Shown in pieces: positions 46,701-59,489 of a stretch of 64,000 bases of DNA; positions within the stretch are counted from its first letter, which is position 1, and each line of letters opens with the position of its first letter. The notes under the pieces are model-generated. The model was not told where the DNA came from. It did no database searches and saw only the letters and a program-made list of their open reading frames with translations. Source of the DNA: Brachionus manjavacas. Lineage: Eukaryota; Rotifera; Eurotatoria; Ploima; Brachionidae. The stretch is from positions 7,950,501 through 8,014,500 of the forward strand of contig JAHQIY010000001.1 in NCBI GenBank assembly GCA_019054805.1. The letters are read 5' to 3'. The position numbers were made by a program, and so were the translations under genes.

Positions 46701-49080
46701 ATTTAAATGCTTCTAGTGTTTATTTTTGAACATGTTATACGGTAGACAATTTGTTAAATTCACATATAATTCATTTCAGGTACCTGATATTCGATTTTCA
46801 AAAAATTTAACGGGTGTTTAAAAAGAAATGTTCAAAATTTGTACAAGTAAAAAAATATGTTCTTATTGACCGAATTTAACCAAATTTTGTAAATTAATAT
46901 TTAATAGACTTTAAAGATAAATAAAATTAAAAAATCCACTTGTACCATGGTTGACTAAAACAAAAAGGCCACTTAAAACACCTTTACATATAAATAACAC
47001 CTGTCCTCTATTTTTTTTACTAGATAACATATATGTTAAATACTTCATAAAGCACAATAAAATATGTTTAAAATAAGCACGTTTTTGAATTCCTAAAAAA
47101 ATTAAGTACCTATTTACTTTTTCTCATATCTGCCATAAGGAAAGTCTAATCCATCTGAAACTTTTAAGGTCAATTAATTAATGACTTAGCTTCACAACAA
47201 ATATATTGTCAATAAATTTTTTAATGAGTCCTGCATACATGTTCAAAAAAAAACTTAAAATTGTGTGAGCTCACTTCCTAATAGATTATGCCCTAAAGAC
47301 TTCCTCGACTAAAATATGTAAGTAAACAAATTAATAAATTAATTCGAAAGTAAGCTTTAAAGAATATATAATAAATAATGGTTTAGCTCATTTAAATCAT
47401 TTTTTATTGCTCTTTAAAATAAATTTTAAACATTTATATTTTCTTGATAAAATTAGACGACAAATGTCATTTAAATGCAAAGGTATTTTAAGTGACCTTT
47501 TTTATAGTTGACCATCTAAAATTAGTGAAACAAGTTTAATTTTTTTTTATTGTTTAAGTTTATTAAATATTAATGCAAAATTTGATTAAATTCGGTAATT
47601 AAGAACATGTATTTTTTTTGAACATTTTTCAAATCAATTAAAATATAATAAGGCACCTAAATAGTTTAAAGATCATAAAAAAATCTGAAATTAATTGAGT
47701 AAATAAATTAAAATAAAAATATTTCAAAGAGATTCAAAAAAGATAATAAAAATAATTTATTTTATATTTTATTAATTGTCCACTGCATTTGTTAAAATTC
47801 TAAAATTTCTCTTTTTCAATATTTTTTTAAAGCAATTAAAAGAAAGAAAATCTATAATCTTTTTTTATTTTTAAATTTATTAAATGCATAATTTAATCAA
47901 AAATTATTGATAAATTTTTATTTGGAAGTAAATTTGATTTGTACAATTAAAAAATATTTTTATTTAAAAAGTAAAACTTATAATTACTTTTTAAATGTAA
48001 AATTTAATCTAGACAGCTTCCTGTTTCTCATGAGTTTACGGAAAAAATCAATGAAAAAATTAACTAAAAAAAATTTGTATAATATATTCTTTGATTACAT
48101 CTAAGCTATTCAGCCCCTTAATTTATTTACTTTTTTGAGAAATCTCCTTTTATTGATTCTTACGCCAGATTTTTTTTAAACCTCACAATAAAGCTTTGTG
48201 AAACAAAGTATTCTTCGATACACCAGTAGTTAATTTTGAATGTTAAATATTTACACAATTGATTTTTTCAAGTTTAAAGAAGAATTAAAATTTTTACAAC
48301 GTGAAAGAAAAAATAAAGAATTTACAAGGATTTTGTGATTTATTGTTTCATGCTCGTTAGTTTATTAAAAGCTCTTTTTTGTATTAAGATTTTCTGATAG
48401 GCAATGCATTCATGGGGTCCTCAGGGTCTTAAAGTGACCATATTCAAAAATTTAGGTATTTTTTAACGAATACTGTTAACACTTTTTTTAAATCAAAAAT
48501 AATGTTTTTAAAATCCTCATACAATTATGCGAATTTTTTTCTCATTTCTCTTAGAAAATTTTAGGCGCCATATTTCTTGACATAATTGCCATATAAATAA
48601 AAAAATTAAAATTTTTGAATCACTTCATCAAGATCTAGAAGAAGATAGGCTTTCATTTGGGATTTTTATTCCAATTGTCCCATATCCTTTATATTTGAGA
48701 TAAAATTAAAAAAATTAAACTATAAATACTTATTAAAATTTTAAACACCTCTTTATGCAAATTTCTTTTATAATCCTTAATTTGTATTAAGAAATTTTTT
48801 TTTTAATCCAGATCCGTTCTTTAGCAGTGTAAACCGATCGAGAATAATCCTTCTTTTAGGTGCCAAAAATCCGGTTCCGCCAATTCATATCCGCTCATCC
48901 GGATTCGTATTTTGGATATAATCTATTAATTCTATTTCGAAATAGCATTTTATTCTATAATTAAAACTTGGTTTGATCGTTTTTGAGCATCAAAAATTGA
49001 CCATAAATTTCAAAACTTCATTTAATTTTAATTTAAAAATTATATTTTTCAATCTTTTTAAATATAAAACTTTAATTTTA
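43745..49080. other. Right part of the 16-kb gene-poor region
   Basis: Very A+T rich with no supportable gene. The 65-codon frame at 47907-48104 is compositional. A less A+T-rich patch at about 48850-48920 (ATCCGGTTCCGCC ... CTCATCCGGATTCG) is partly palindromic and may be transposon debris. Confidence 0.4.
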
Positions 49081-49084
49081 TATT

Positions 49085-49600
49085 AAACTTGGATCTTATC
49101 TGTTATGTGATAAGTTGAACACTTATTATATGATCTATTACTTTTAGTCAATTGTGTGACTAGGTATTTTTTTGACTTGTCACCTTTTCTTATTAATAAA
49201 ACTTAAAATAAATCCAAAAAAGAATAAGTTAGCGAACTATTCAGTTATCGCATCAGAAGTTCAAACTGTTTCTGCAGTAAAATGAGCCCTGAGCAAACTT
49301 AAAAACCCAATAGCTTGTCCAGAGAGATGTAAATTTGTTAAAAATGAGCTTGGGATTAAGCAACACATCTCAAAGATGCATTAGTGGTAGTTTTTATTAT
49401 TTTTTGAATCAATTTTACATAATGGTCACAAAATTCTGAAAACTGGTCACATACATTTTATTACTGGCACGAAAATAATAAAATTAAAAAAAATTATTTT
49501 AAAAATTCTAATTCTTTATTACTGCTCACATTTTAAATGTTCTGGTAACAAAATCGACATAAAGTCACTTGTTTGACCAACTAGTCACATAACAGGGGAG
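49085..49600 (+). mobile_element. Repeat copy B of the TGTGACC/CACATAACAG family, inverted relative to copy A
   Basis: The left edge is near CTGTTATGTGATAAG (49100) and the right edge AGTCACATAACAGG (about 49586), giving short inverted ends. The plus-strand frame 49204-49384 (INPKKNKLANYSVIASEVQT, one TGA, then ALSKLKNPIACPERCKFVKN, ending KQHISKMH) is colinear with copy A read on its minus strand. Cys-x3-Cys followed by His-x4-His hints at a zinc finger of a transposon protein. Family unknown. Confidence 0.55.
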
Positions 49601-50012
49601 ATCCGAAAACTTAAACTTAGCCAAAATTGAAAGATTTTGAATCAAAATAAATGAATCAAAAAATTGTTCATTTCAAAAAAAAACATTTTTTTTTATTGAA
49701 TCAAAAGACTGAATATAAAATTTAGACTAAATTACATTTATATTAAGCAAATTTTATCTTTAATCAAATTTATCAAAAAAGTCTACCTCTCATTAAAAAA
49801 ATAAGCTTTACTCATATAATTAATAACATTCGCTTTTTGACATTAACCATAAAGCTTAAAAAAACCTGGAAGCGGAATTCTCAGAGCTAATTTGAATTAC
49901 TTGAATAATTTGCTATCTTGTAATTTATTTAAAAAATTCTTTCATTTTGTTTTATTTAGATAACTTTTAAATAGATAAAACAAAAATGAGCTGCTAAATA
50001 ATTCAGACAAAT

Positions 50013-53000
50013 ATGTTGTTGTACACCAAGGTTCACAACATACATAAAAGCTTAATTTCTAATCTGTTTTTAATACTCATTTCAACGTTGCCTACTGCTT
50101 CCACCAGTCAATCAATTCATTCTTATCAAAAAAATACAACAAAATATTTAGACAGCTCGAAGCTAGAATTTTGTGAACAATGTGACATATTTATAGGAGG
50201 TCTGTTTCCTATACATGGTCCAAAGTATGCACGACATTCGAAAAAAACTCCTGATGATCAATTTAGGGGCAATTCTGAATCAATAAATTATTTTTCGACA
50301 ACGCCATCTTTGTCTGTGGATAGCTACATGCAGAGTGAGATCATTTGTGGCGAAATCAAAAAAGAACGCGGAATACAGCGTCTAGAGGCGATGCTTTTTG
50401 CTATCGATTTAATTAATAATAGCACAAATCTTTTGCCTAATTTAAAACTGGGTGCCCGTATTTATGACACCTGTGATCGTGACACCATCGCCATGGAAAA
50501 GTCTCTTAATTTTGTAAGTGACTATTTTTTGTTAAAAGAAGAGAACATTGCCAAAGATTTCACATGTTTGAGTAACAATCCTAGCTTGATGGATTTGGCA
50601 AACAATTTCAAACCAAAAAAGAACAAAGATGCTATTCACAAACGAAAAGTTGTTGGTGTAATCGGAGCAGCAAGTAGCAGTGTGTCCATTCAAGTAGCTA
50701 ATTTACTTAGATTGTTTCAAGTAAGTTTTCTTAATAGAAAAGAAAATTGTCTTAATAAATTTTCTCTTAGGTTCCTCAAATAAGCTATGCCTCTACAAGC
50801 CCCGAATTAAGCAACAAGGAAAGATTTCCTTTTTTTTCTCGCGTTCTCCCTTCCGATACGTTACAAGCAGAGGCGATGGCTAATCTTGTTCATTCTTTAA
50901 ATTGGAATTATATTGCCACTTTGAACGAGGAGGGAAATCTTGGCGGAATCGATTCTTTCATTTCAAATGCTAAATCCAAAAGTATGTCTTATGATTTGTT
51001 TAAAATGTTTTATTCTTTGTAAAATTTGAAAAGACATTTGTATATCTGGGTCTTATACTTTGTCTCAAACTGCCTCTGAAGATGATGTCAAAGCTATTCT
51101 AATGGAAATGTATGAGCAAAAAAATGCTCGAGGAGTTGTCGTGTTCCTACAGGATCATAATGTGAGGTAAAATTTTAATTGTAGTATATAAAACCTTTGA
51201 ATACTTATTAATACTTTTAGTAATTTAATTATTTTAAAATTAAAAAAAAGCTTTATTTAAAGAATATTTAAAAAATAATTTTTGTTAATTTTTTGATAAA
51301 TTTTGGAGAGATTAAATAAGAAAAATCAATAATTAAAAAATAAAAACTTCAAAATGCCACATTAATTTAAACACTACACAATACATAATCACGCTATTTA
51401 TTGAGAGTAGGATAAATAAAGCAAGAATGAATTAAAAGTTATAAAGAGGTTTTTTTCATTTTTAAAAAAAGATAAATTTTAAGCCAATTCTAAAATCATA
51501 AAAGTTGTTAAGAGAAATGAAAATCATCGTAAAAAGTTATTATTATTCAATTAAAAATTGATTTTAATAAAGTCATGTTTTAAACATAACTCAACAAATA
51601 GAAAAAAAATTTTTGATTTTTGCAGATTAAAATGAATAGCTGTTCCTGCAATAAATTTTAAAATTAAAGTTTAAAAATTCAATCTTTAAATTCACCTGAG
51701 AAATTACTTCTAATTTATTTCAAAAATAATAATTTGATTTGTTGCGTATTCATATTTTAGGTAAATCCTTGTTAAAAAATCCCCTAACGATCTTTGGAAT
51801 CTTTTGAATGAGTAAATTATAAACTTTAAATCTAATTAATTCGTCTTGATTTATTTTATGATTAAGATTTTTTAAAATAAACAAGAAAATCAATTAAAAA
51901 AAACATAAATTTTCTGAGCCACTAAAGAAACAAAATTGACTCAAAAGTTGTTAAATATTTTGGACACATTTTTTCACAAAAATTTACATAAAATGTTGAA
52001 AATTTAAATTAACGTAAATTTTTTTTTATAATGGTTAAATAACATGGATAGACAATGAGATCAAACTTTTAAAAAATAATTTTCCTTTCTTTACTTTTTG
52101 TACTTTTTCAAAATATTATTTTATTTGGCCCTGTTCCTTTTTATGCTTTCTGTACTTTTTGTTCTTTTTCAAAATATTATTTTATTTGGCCCTGTTAATT
52201 TTTGTACTCTTTCAGAATATTATTTTATTTGACCCCGTTTAAGTTTTAATAAAATGATTAAAATTATCATTTTATTAGGTTTAGGGATTCGGGTATGCTG
52301 AAGGTAAGAAAAATATTAGTTAAATATAAAATTTATATTTAAATATTGATTAATAAAATGTTTTTTTATTACCATTAAGAGCAAAAAGTACAAAAAGGAA
52401 CAGTGCAAAATAAATAAATTAGAAAAAGTACAAAAAGTACAAAAAGTAACAGGGCCAAATAAAATAATATTCTGAAAAAGTACAAAAAGTACAGAAAGTA
52501 CAAAAAATACAGAAAGGATTTTTAATTTTAAATATTTTCATTGTCTATACCTCTTAAAAAAAGTAAAAAAAGAGAAATTAAAAGGAAAAAAGTAATTTAA
52601 ATTTTCAACATTTTATGTAAATTTTTGTGAAAAAATATGTCCAATGTTGTTAAATGTCCTTTATCAATCATTTGTTTTTGCTATATATTATATAACGAAA
52701 GCTTTTTAAACTTTTAAATGGATTATGCTACACTTAATGTACTATTGACTGTTCGAATTTTTTATGTGACCTTAATATTTTTGGGCTGGTAAATTTTCTG
52801 ACCACTGGTCATTATTAATATTTTTCTGACTTGTTTTTAAAGGCTAGTTTTATGATCAAAAAACACTTTCTTAATATCTCGATCTGTAATTAAATTTTTG
52901 ATCATAAAATTTATCCTAAAATTTGGTATTGTTTTGATAAGAATTTTTTCTGTAATTTTTATGATAAAAAAAAAATCTCTTAAAAATAAAACCAATTGAA

Positions 53001-56000
53001 TCAACAACATTCTTAGTAAAATTTTACAAACATAGTAAAATGCGTGTAAAATTATTTATTTAAAATCAGTTAGAATGATAAATATATCACACTATTAATT
53101 TAATTAATTCAATAATAGATTAAAATTGTTTTAATAATAATAAAAATAATAATAAGCTACATCAGGAGACATGTGGAGCGAGACTAGACTTTTAATTTTT
53201 TTAAATAATTTAGATAAAAAAATCTAGAGAAAATTTTAAAATAAAATCTTGTTAGATTTTTTGTTGTCTACTACAAGTTTATTTTGAGTAAAAATTTTAT
53301 TTGTTCATATGATTAACTAATAAGTTGATTAGGATAACAAAAAAGAAATTAATTTACTTTTTTTGATTATATATACTCATAAATTATATAAAACTAATTT
53401 TTCATCTTATTTTACCAAGTTTAACACATAATTGACCCTTTTTAGCTTTACGGTTAGATTAGTAAATTTACGTAAAAAAGACAAAAAAGACAAATGTTGT
53501 AGCAGTACTGTATGCAATTTTTTTTAATAAAACAAAATAAAATGAATTTTGATTATTGATTAATTGATGAAAAATAACTTTTTGTTTTCACTAAAGGAAA
53601 CTTCTCAAGCTGGTAAAGGATTTGAATATGACCAGACATTTTCTGTGGATAGCAAGTGACAGTTGGGGTACCAAAATAGAATCGATCAGAAATAACAATT
53701 TAGCAGCAGAGGGAGCTATTACTTTTGCTCCAAAATCTTTTATAATAAAAGAATTCAGTGATTATTTCCAAAAATTGAGACCAGGCAAAAACATAAGAAA
53801 TCCTTGGTTTGAAGAGTTTTGGCAAGATGAATTCAAATGCCGCATTGAAAATCCAATATTTCAGTCAAATCGTCGCTCATCTTACACCAAATCATGTACT
53901 GGACATGAAACCCTGAATATTACTCAAGATGGTTTTATTCATTTTGTTATTGATAGTGTTTTTGCGATTGCTCACGCTATACAAGATTTAATATTTACTC
54001 ATTGTTCGAAACTAAATTTTAATGACTTAATAAATTGTCAGCACAAGATCATTTTCAAAGGACCAGACTTTCTCAATGCGATCAGAAATGTTAATTTTAA
54101 TTCAATAACTGGACGTCAAGTCGAGTTTCTCAAAGATAAAGACAATTCAGGAGATGGCCTAGCACCTTTTGAAGTATTTCAGTATCAAAAAGATGACAAG
54201 GGAATATTTGGTTACAAAAAAATAACCGAGTGGGAAAAAAACAAGCCATTTGTTTTGGATAAATCGCTGCTAAAGTGGAATAGCGATAGTGACAAAATAC
54301 CACGATCAATTTGTAAAGAAGAATGCGGCATTGGCGAGGTTAAACAAGGAGATCACTGTTGCTGGGTATGTGTGAAATGCGAAGAGAATCAATATGTTGA
54401 TATTAACAAATGTATCAAATGTCCGCAAGGATTTGGCCCAAATGAAAATAAAACAAGTTGTCTAAAATTGACCATTGAGTATATGACATTCAATAGTCCA
54501 TTTACATTGATACCAATCATATTCTCTACACTTGGGATAATATTAACAATTTATATTATCTACATATTCATAAGGTATATTAAATTTGCCATAAAATCAA
54601 TTTTTTTAATTTTTATTTCTTAGATATAATGAAACTCCGATCATAAAAGCATCTGGAAGAGAACTTTGCTATGTCTTATTAGCTGGTATTTTAGCAAGTT
54701 ATCTAGTCACATTTTTTCTAGGTAAATTTTTTTTAATAACGATTGTTAATGATTTTTTAAACTTTGACTTTTTCCTAAGATTAATTTGAATATAAGTTAG
54801 TTACATCAATTATTATTACAATCAATTATTATTTTTTTTCAATTTACGCAAATTCTGGCACTAATTATTAAGAAATTAAATTTAAAAAAAAATAAGAATA
54901 GTACAAATTTAAAATCAGAGTTGATTAAGAGATTTTTGGTTAACTTTAAATAAAATTTAATAAATGATCGAAAAAAGAATATTTGCTATTTTTAAATAAA
55001 AAAAATTGATCAAAACAGTCAAAATTTAAAATTCTCTTATTAATAATTTCTTTAAAATCATTTTTATTGATTTTTTAAAATCTAAAAAGATTAGCTTCAC
55101 AGGGTTCAAAAATTCCAAAATTTGTTATTTGATTTAGCAGTTCACAATGTTTGTTTAAGAAAATTGAATATGATAAATTGAATATTTTTTCTAATCAAAT
55201 TTTGAATAATCTGAGTTATACGTAAAATTAAGTAAAAATAGTAAATATTTTTTTTTTTTTACAATTATTTGACCATCTACAAAAAATTACCAAAAATCCT
55301 TGTGGATAAGAATTGAATTGATTCTGTATTAATAATTAAAAAAAATAAAAAGCAACTGAACTTATAATTTTTTAATTTTTTTTTAACATAGGCAGTTTCA
55401 TCATTTTTGAAACAAAATTTTAAAATTTAAAATTCATGCTCTTTGATTTTTTGATTAAATTTGGAACTCTAGCAAAATTAAATATTATTTTATTATTTTT
55501 TTTTTTATTTCATAATAAAGTTTGTTTAAGGCTAAATTTATTTTTGATTCTAGTCACGAAACCAAATTTTGCCTCCTGTCTTCTTCTACGTTTTGGTTTC
55601 AGCACCAGCTTAACCATATGTTTATCAGCTCTATTCACGAAAACAAATCGATTGTCCAGAATATTCAACAATAGCATAAAACAGGTGAGACAAGCAAGCT
55701 ATGTAAGCCCGAAATCTCAGCTGGTTATATGTGGTTCAATAATTTCAGTTCAAGTTGTAGCTATATTCATTTGGATTTCAATTAGGTAAAGATAGGTTAA
55801 ATTCAAATTAAAGATTCTTAATTTTTGTTTAGTCCACCTGGCACTAGCTTTGACTATGACGACCCAAAGAGAGTGATTCTCCAGTGTAAAACTCAAAATA
55901 CTCATCTAGCCATTTCATTTTTGTATAATTTTTTTCTTGTTATTCTTTGTACAATTTATGCCATTAAAACTCGGAAAATTCCGGAAAATTTTAACGAAGC

Positions 56001-57594
56001 TCGTTTCATCGGATTCACCATGTACTCTATTTGCATAATTTGGGTTGCTTTTATACCAATTTATTTCGGTACAACTGCAGCGGCTGGTACCAGCAAATCT
56101 CCAAAAAATAACTACAAAGTATTTTATTTGAATTTAATTTTTTTTAAATAAACTTTTTTGTCAAGATACAACTAACCACAATGGCTATGTGTTTGAGTTT
56201 GAGTGCAACAGTGATTCTTTTTTGCTTATTTTTGCCAAAAATTCGAGTGGTTGTTCTAAAGCCAAACAAAAATGTTCGTTCAAAATCAACATTAAACAAG
56301 TCAAGCTTTAAAAGTAACACTCAATATAAAAACTCGAAAGTAGTCTTGCAATCTAAGTGTACTGGAAATTTTGAAAAATCCCTTACTGTTGCCACTGTAG
56401 CTAGCTCTAACAGTACCGCAAGTTCTCCTGGTAATAATTTTGAACGCCCGGTGTAATTTTTTACGGAGAGGCCTTATTATGATTTTCTGGAATTTTGAAT
56501 TTTAAGAAAAAAATTATTCTAAAAATTAAACTTGTAATAACTTTTATTTATTAAGACTAAAATTAATCTGATGATGTTCTATCTTTTGATGCTTTTTGCA
56601 AAAGAAGCTTGAGTCTTAAAAAATAATAGTTGTTTCCATTTTTATTTTTTTAATTAAAATACAAAATTCCTTCTTCTCAGAATAATTTTTGATTTTAAAA
56701 TTAAAGAAATTATTGATATTCAATAACTAAAAATTATGTATTAAAAAAATCAAAATCCGGGCTTTGGCAGTTTAAAAAAAAAATTGTAATAGTTCCAAAA
56801 GTTACTAAAATTTTTTTGATAAATAAAATTTTTAAAATTCTTATATAACCTTAGGTTTTCAATCAAATAAGAAAGAAAAAAATGAAAATGAAGCAAAAGC
56901 CGGTGGAAATCAATCAAAGCTTTCAAATGCGTCAGTAAAAACTTGCAACATATCATACTCATTAGAGCCGGAAAATGAGGCTACCAGGAACGAAGCTAAT
57001 TTAGTAGATTTGAATTATTCCGAACAATTATCTGGTCAAGAAATTGACAGGAGAAATGAAAGTGCGATAGAGTTTGGGGTAAAAAATGTCGTAGATACAT
57101 TAGGGGATTTTTCATTAAAGATTCTGACCAACCAAATAAATGATATAAATAATAATTTAATAAAAATAAATGATGATGTGAATAGCATGGGATCAGACGA
57201 GATCGATTTTCCAGACTATGACTATATACTTACCTCGAGAACACCCGAATCCAAACATCAAAAAATTTCATCAAAATCGATTGATAAAAACGATTCCTCA
57301 ATGCGTCAAACTGAAAATATTTCCAAAGAGTCAAAAAATTTTCCAAAAAAAATTAAACATCAAGACATACCTAACGAAATAGTGCTTAAATATAGAAAAA
57401 ATGATGTTGACAAAATGAATGATCTAACGATTTCATCTTTTTCTATTCCAAGTGATGTTTCGCTTGAAAATCTAAAAAGCAATGACAAAAAAAGTGTTCG
57501 TGGTAAAATAAACATGAAAAAAGAGGATGATTTAATATTCGATAGTTCGGCTGATGCTTATGATTTTCAAAGCCTTAAAATTACATTCGTTTAA
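50013..57594 (+). CDS. Metabotropic glutamate receptor-like class C GPCR, nine exons
   Basis: G-protein-coupled receptor in the plasma membrane. Exons: 50013-50720, 50771-50981, 51034-51166, 53597-54574, 54624-54721, 55554-55785, 55833-56118, 56166-56430, 56873-57594. All phases agree, giving 1210 residues. A signal anchor lies near 14-32. The Venus-flytrap domain includes [36 protein letters not shown] and [11 protein letters not shown] cysteine-rich domain spans about 593-641 and seven membrane segments follow, with family signatures [22 protein letters not shown] and [17 protein letters not shown]. The phosphate-binding Ser/Thr block is kept, but the usual GNYG tyrosine is Leu (EEGNLGG), so ligand preference may differ. 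A 50-residue insert precedes CGEI. The 3' exon joins in phase from CCT G|GTAATA; if unspliced, the protein ends at 56456. The spliced tail ends ITFV, a possible PDZ ligand. AATAAA is at 57623. Confidence 0.9.
51957..52646. mobile_element. Foldback (MULE-like) element in intron 3 of the glutamate receptor
   Basis: Inverted ends of about 50 bp (TTTTTTCACAAAAATTTACA ... at left; its complement at 52600-52640) are flanked by the exact 9-bp direct repeat TTGTTAAAT (51948-51956 and 52647-52655). Inside, both arms carry multiple copies of a subrepeat built from TACTTTTTGTACTTTTTC and ATTATTTTATTTGGCCCTGT, in opposite orientations. A 9-bp duplication with long ends suggests Mutator-type mobilisation. 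Confidence 0.8.
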
Positions 57595-57882
57595 ATGTTA
57601 GAGTTTTAAACCTTTTTTCACAAATAAAATGTTTAACAAAACTATATTTTTTAAGGTGAATTTATTTGTGATACTCCTATTATTAAATAAGATACCCCCA
57701 ATTTTATTAGAATTATACCAAATTTTATTTTATGCACATCAAAAAGAGAATTACTATTCTAAACAAATAAGAACCAAATTTATGAAAAATACAGCTAGAA
57801 TTTAATGAATAACAGAATATATTAATATAAAAACAAAATGAATTAATTTTAGAACAAAAAAAAATAAAAGTGTAACAGATAA

Positions 57883-58191
57883 AAAATTATTTTGAGATTT
57901 TTATTATTGAATGAATCGAAAACTAAAAGGAAGAAAAAAAAACAAAAAGAATAAAACAAGACAAAATAAAAAAATTATTTTTGAAAAATTATTTTGAGAT
58001 TTTTATTATTGAATGAATCGAAAACTAAAAGGAAGAAAAAAAAAACAAAAAGAATAAAACAAGACAAAATAAAAAAATTATTTTTGAAAAATTATTTTGA
58101 GATTTTTATTATTGAATGAATCGAAAACTAAAAGGAAGAAAAAAAAAACAAAAAGAATAAAACAAGACAAAATAAAAAAATTATTTTTGAT
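57883..58191. repeat. Minisatellite, three copies of a 102-103 bp unit
   Basis: The unit begins AATTATTTTGAGATTTTTAT and contains GAATGAATCGAAAACTAAAA and a purine-rich GGAAGAAAAAAAAACAAAAA block. The copies differ by one or two bases in the A run. It starts about 290 bp after the glutamate receptor stop. No unique spacers are present, so it is not CRISPR-like. Confidence 0.9.
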
Positions 58192-58601
58192 GGACGAGAT
58201 ACATGGAGAGTTTGAGTTGGACGTCCCCTTTTTAATTTTGCATTAAGTGGAACACTTTTAGCTTAAGGGGGCACTTTGCACAAATTAAATCAAATACCAA
58301 AAAATACAAAATGTTTACAAAAATAATGTTTAGCAAAAGTAATAAATCAGCACTTACTCAGCATCCAATTTGTGTTGGGAATCGACTAGGTCGACTAGAG
58401 TCGATTAAATTTTTTCAAAGTCAACTTGAGTCGACTCGCATATTTTTTTAGTCGACTTGGAAAAAAAAATTTACTTTTAAATTTAATTTTTTTTAAATAA
58501 TATTTTAAGAAAATAAATTAAATAAAAATTGTTTAAATTCAAAAAAGTTTTACTGAGAAATATTTTATTTTAATTAAAAATTAAATTATAAAGTTTAAAA
58601 T
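58192..58601. other. Spacer and probable right end of the hAT element
   Basis: 58365-58460 holds TGTTGGGAATCGACTAGGTC followed by repeated GTCGACT/AGTCGAC motifs, the style of a hAT terminus with subterminal repeats. 58192-58364 shows nothing I can name. Confidence 0.4.
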
Positions 58602-59373
58602 TTATAGAGCCACAACATTTTTTGGTGATTTTCTATTCCTTCTGTCGAAAATTTGATATTTGCATTTTGAAAAAAGTCTCTCTGAACGTGTTGTTGAAGC
58701 TGGAATCGCCAAAAATTCTGATGACAAATTCAAAAGATTAGGAAAATCTTTAATATGATTTTTCGAGTAAAAAAGAGGGTCTTTTTCTGTAAATAAATCC
58801 AATTCATAGGCTTCGATCTCATTTTTTAAAGTCTCTAAATTTTCGGCTTCATTTCTTGGCTGTGGAATAAAGTTGTTATCATCGAAACTATCATTTAATG
58901 TTGAAGAATTTTCCGGATTGATAATATTAAAACTACTCGACCCGAACTCGGAATTTTGAAAAAATTTTTTTGAGGTATTCATTCTCAACAATTCTTATTG
59001 CAGAGCCACTCGTAATGATAAACATTAGGAACAAAAATAAAATTTGTGATCGACTCGATTTCGTTTGTTCATCTTGAGGCTGAATTTTGTGTATCGAGAT
59101 CAAGTGATTGTTCATGTTATATTTTGACGTCAAGTAAACATTTTTTTTTCCACAACCATCAACTTGACAGACTGTGTAATTACCATTCTCAGATGATAAG
59201 CGCTTGAAATATTTCCAAACACCAGAAGGCATACGATTGGTTTTGACTTCAACAGCTTCTTCATCATCCGATTGATAATACAATTCTTCAGATATTTCTT
59301 CATCAGATGAGTCTTTGGAGCATTGAACTTTTTTCTTGATTGTGGAAGAATTGTTTTGGTTCGATCCGATCAA
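58602..59373 (-). pseudogene. Internally deleted hAT transposase with BED finger
   Basis: Read leftward, the first frame (59373-58933) has an acidic N-terminus and a BED zinc finger (SGVWKYFKRL, YTVCQVDGCGKK, NMNNHLISIHKI). It then has FIITSGSAIRIVENEYLKKI, the block that normally follows BED in hAT proteins. The second frame (58991-58602), overlapping by 59 bases in another phase, carries the C-terminal dimerisation domain (EFLAIPASTTRSERLFSKCK, DRRNRKSPKNVV). The RNase-H-like catalytic middle, usually several hundred residues, is missing, so the copy is inactive. A possible upstream exon is an ATG at about 59497 ending at the donor near 59422, rich in Gly/Asn/Asp. Confidence 0.75.
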
Positions 59374-59489
59374 AGGAGTTTTTTAGCTATTTTAGGTATT
59401 GAAACCTTCATCATTACTTACCATTGTCTACACAATCATCATCATCACTATAATTGCCATCACAACTACCATTACCATCACCATTATCT

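Noticed and set aside
57883-58191. CRISPR-like array
   Set aside because: Units are directly adjacent without unique spacers in an animal genome: a minisatellite.
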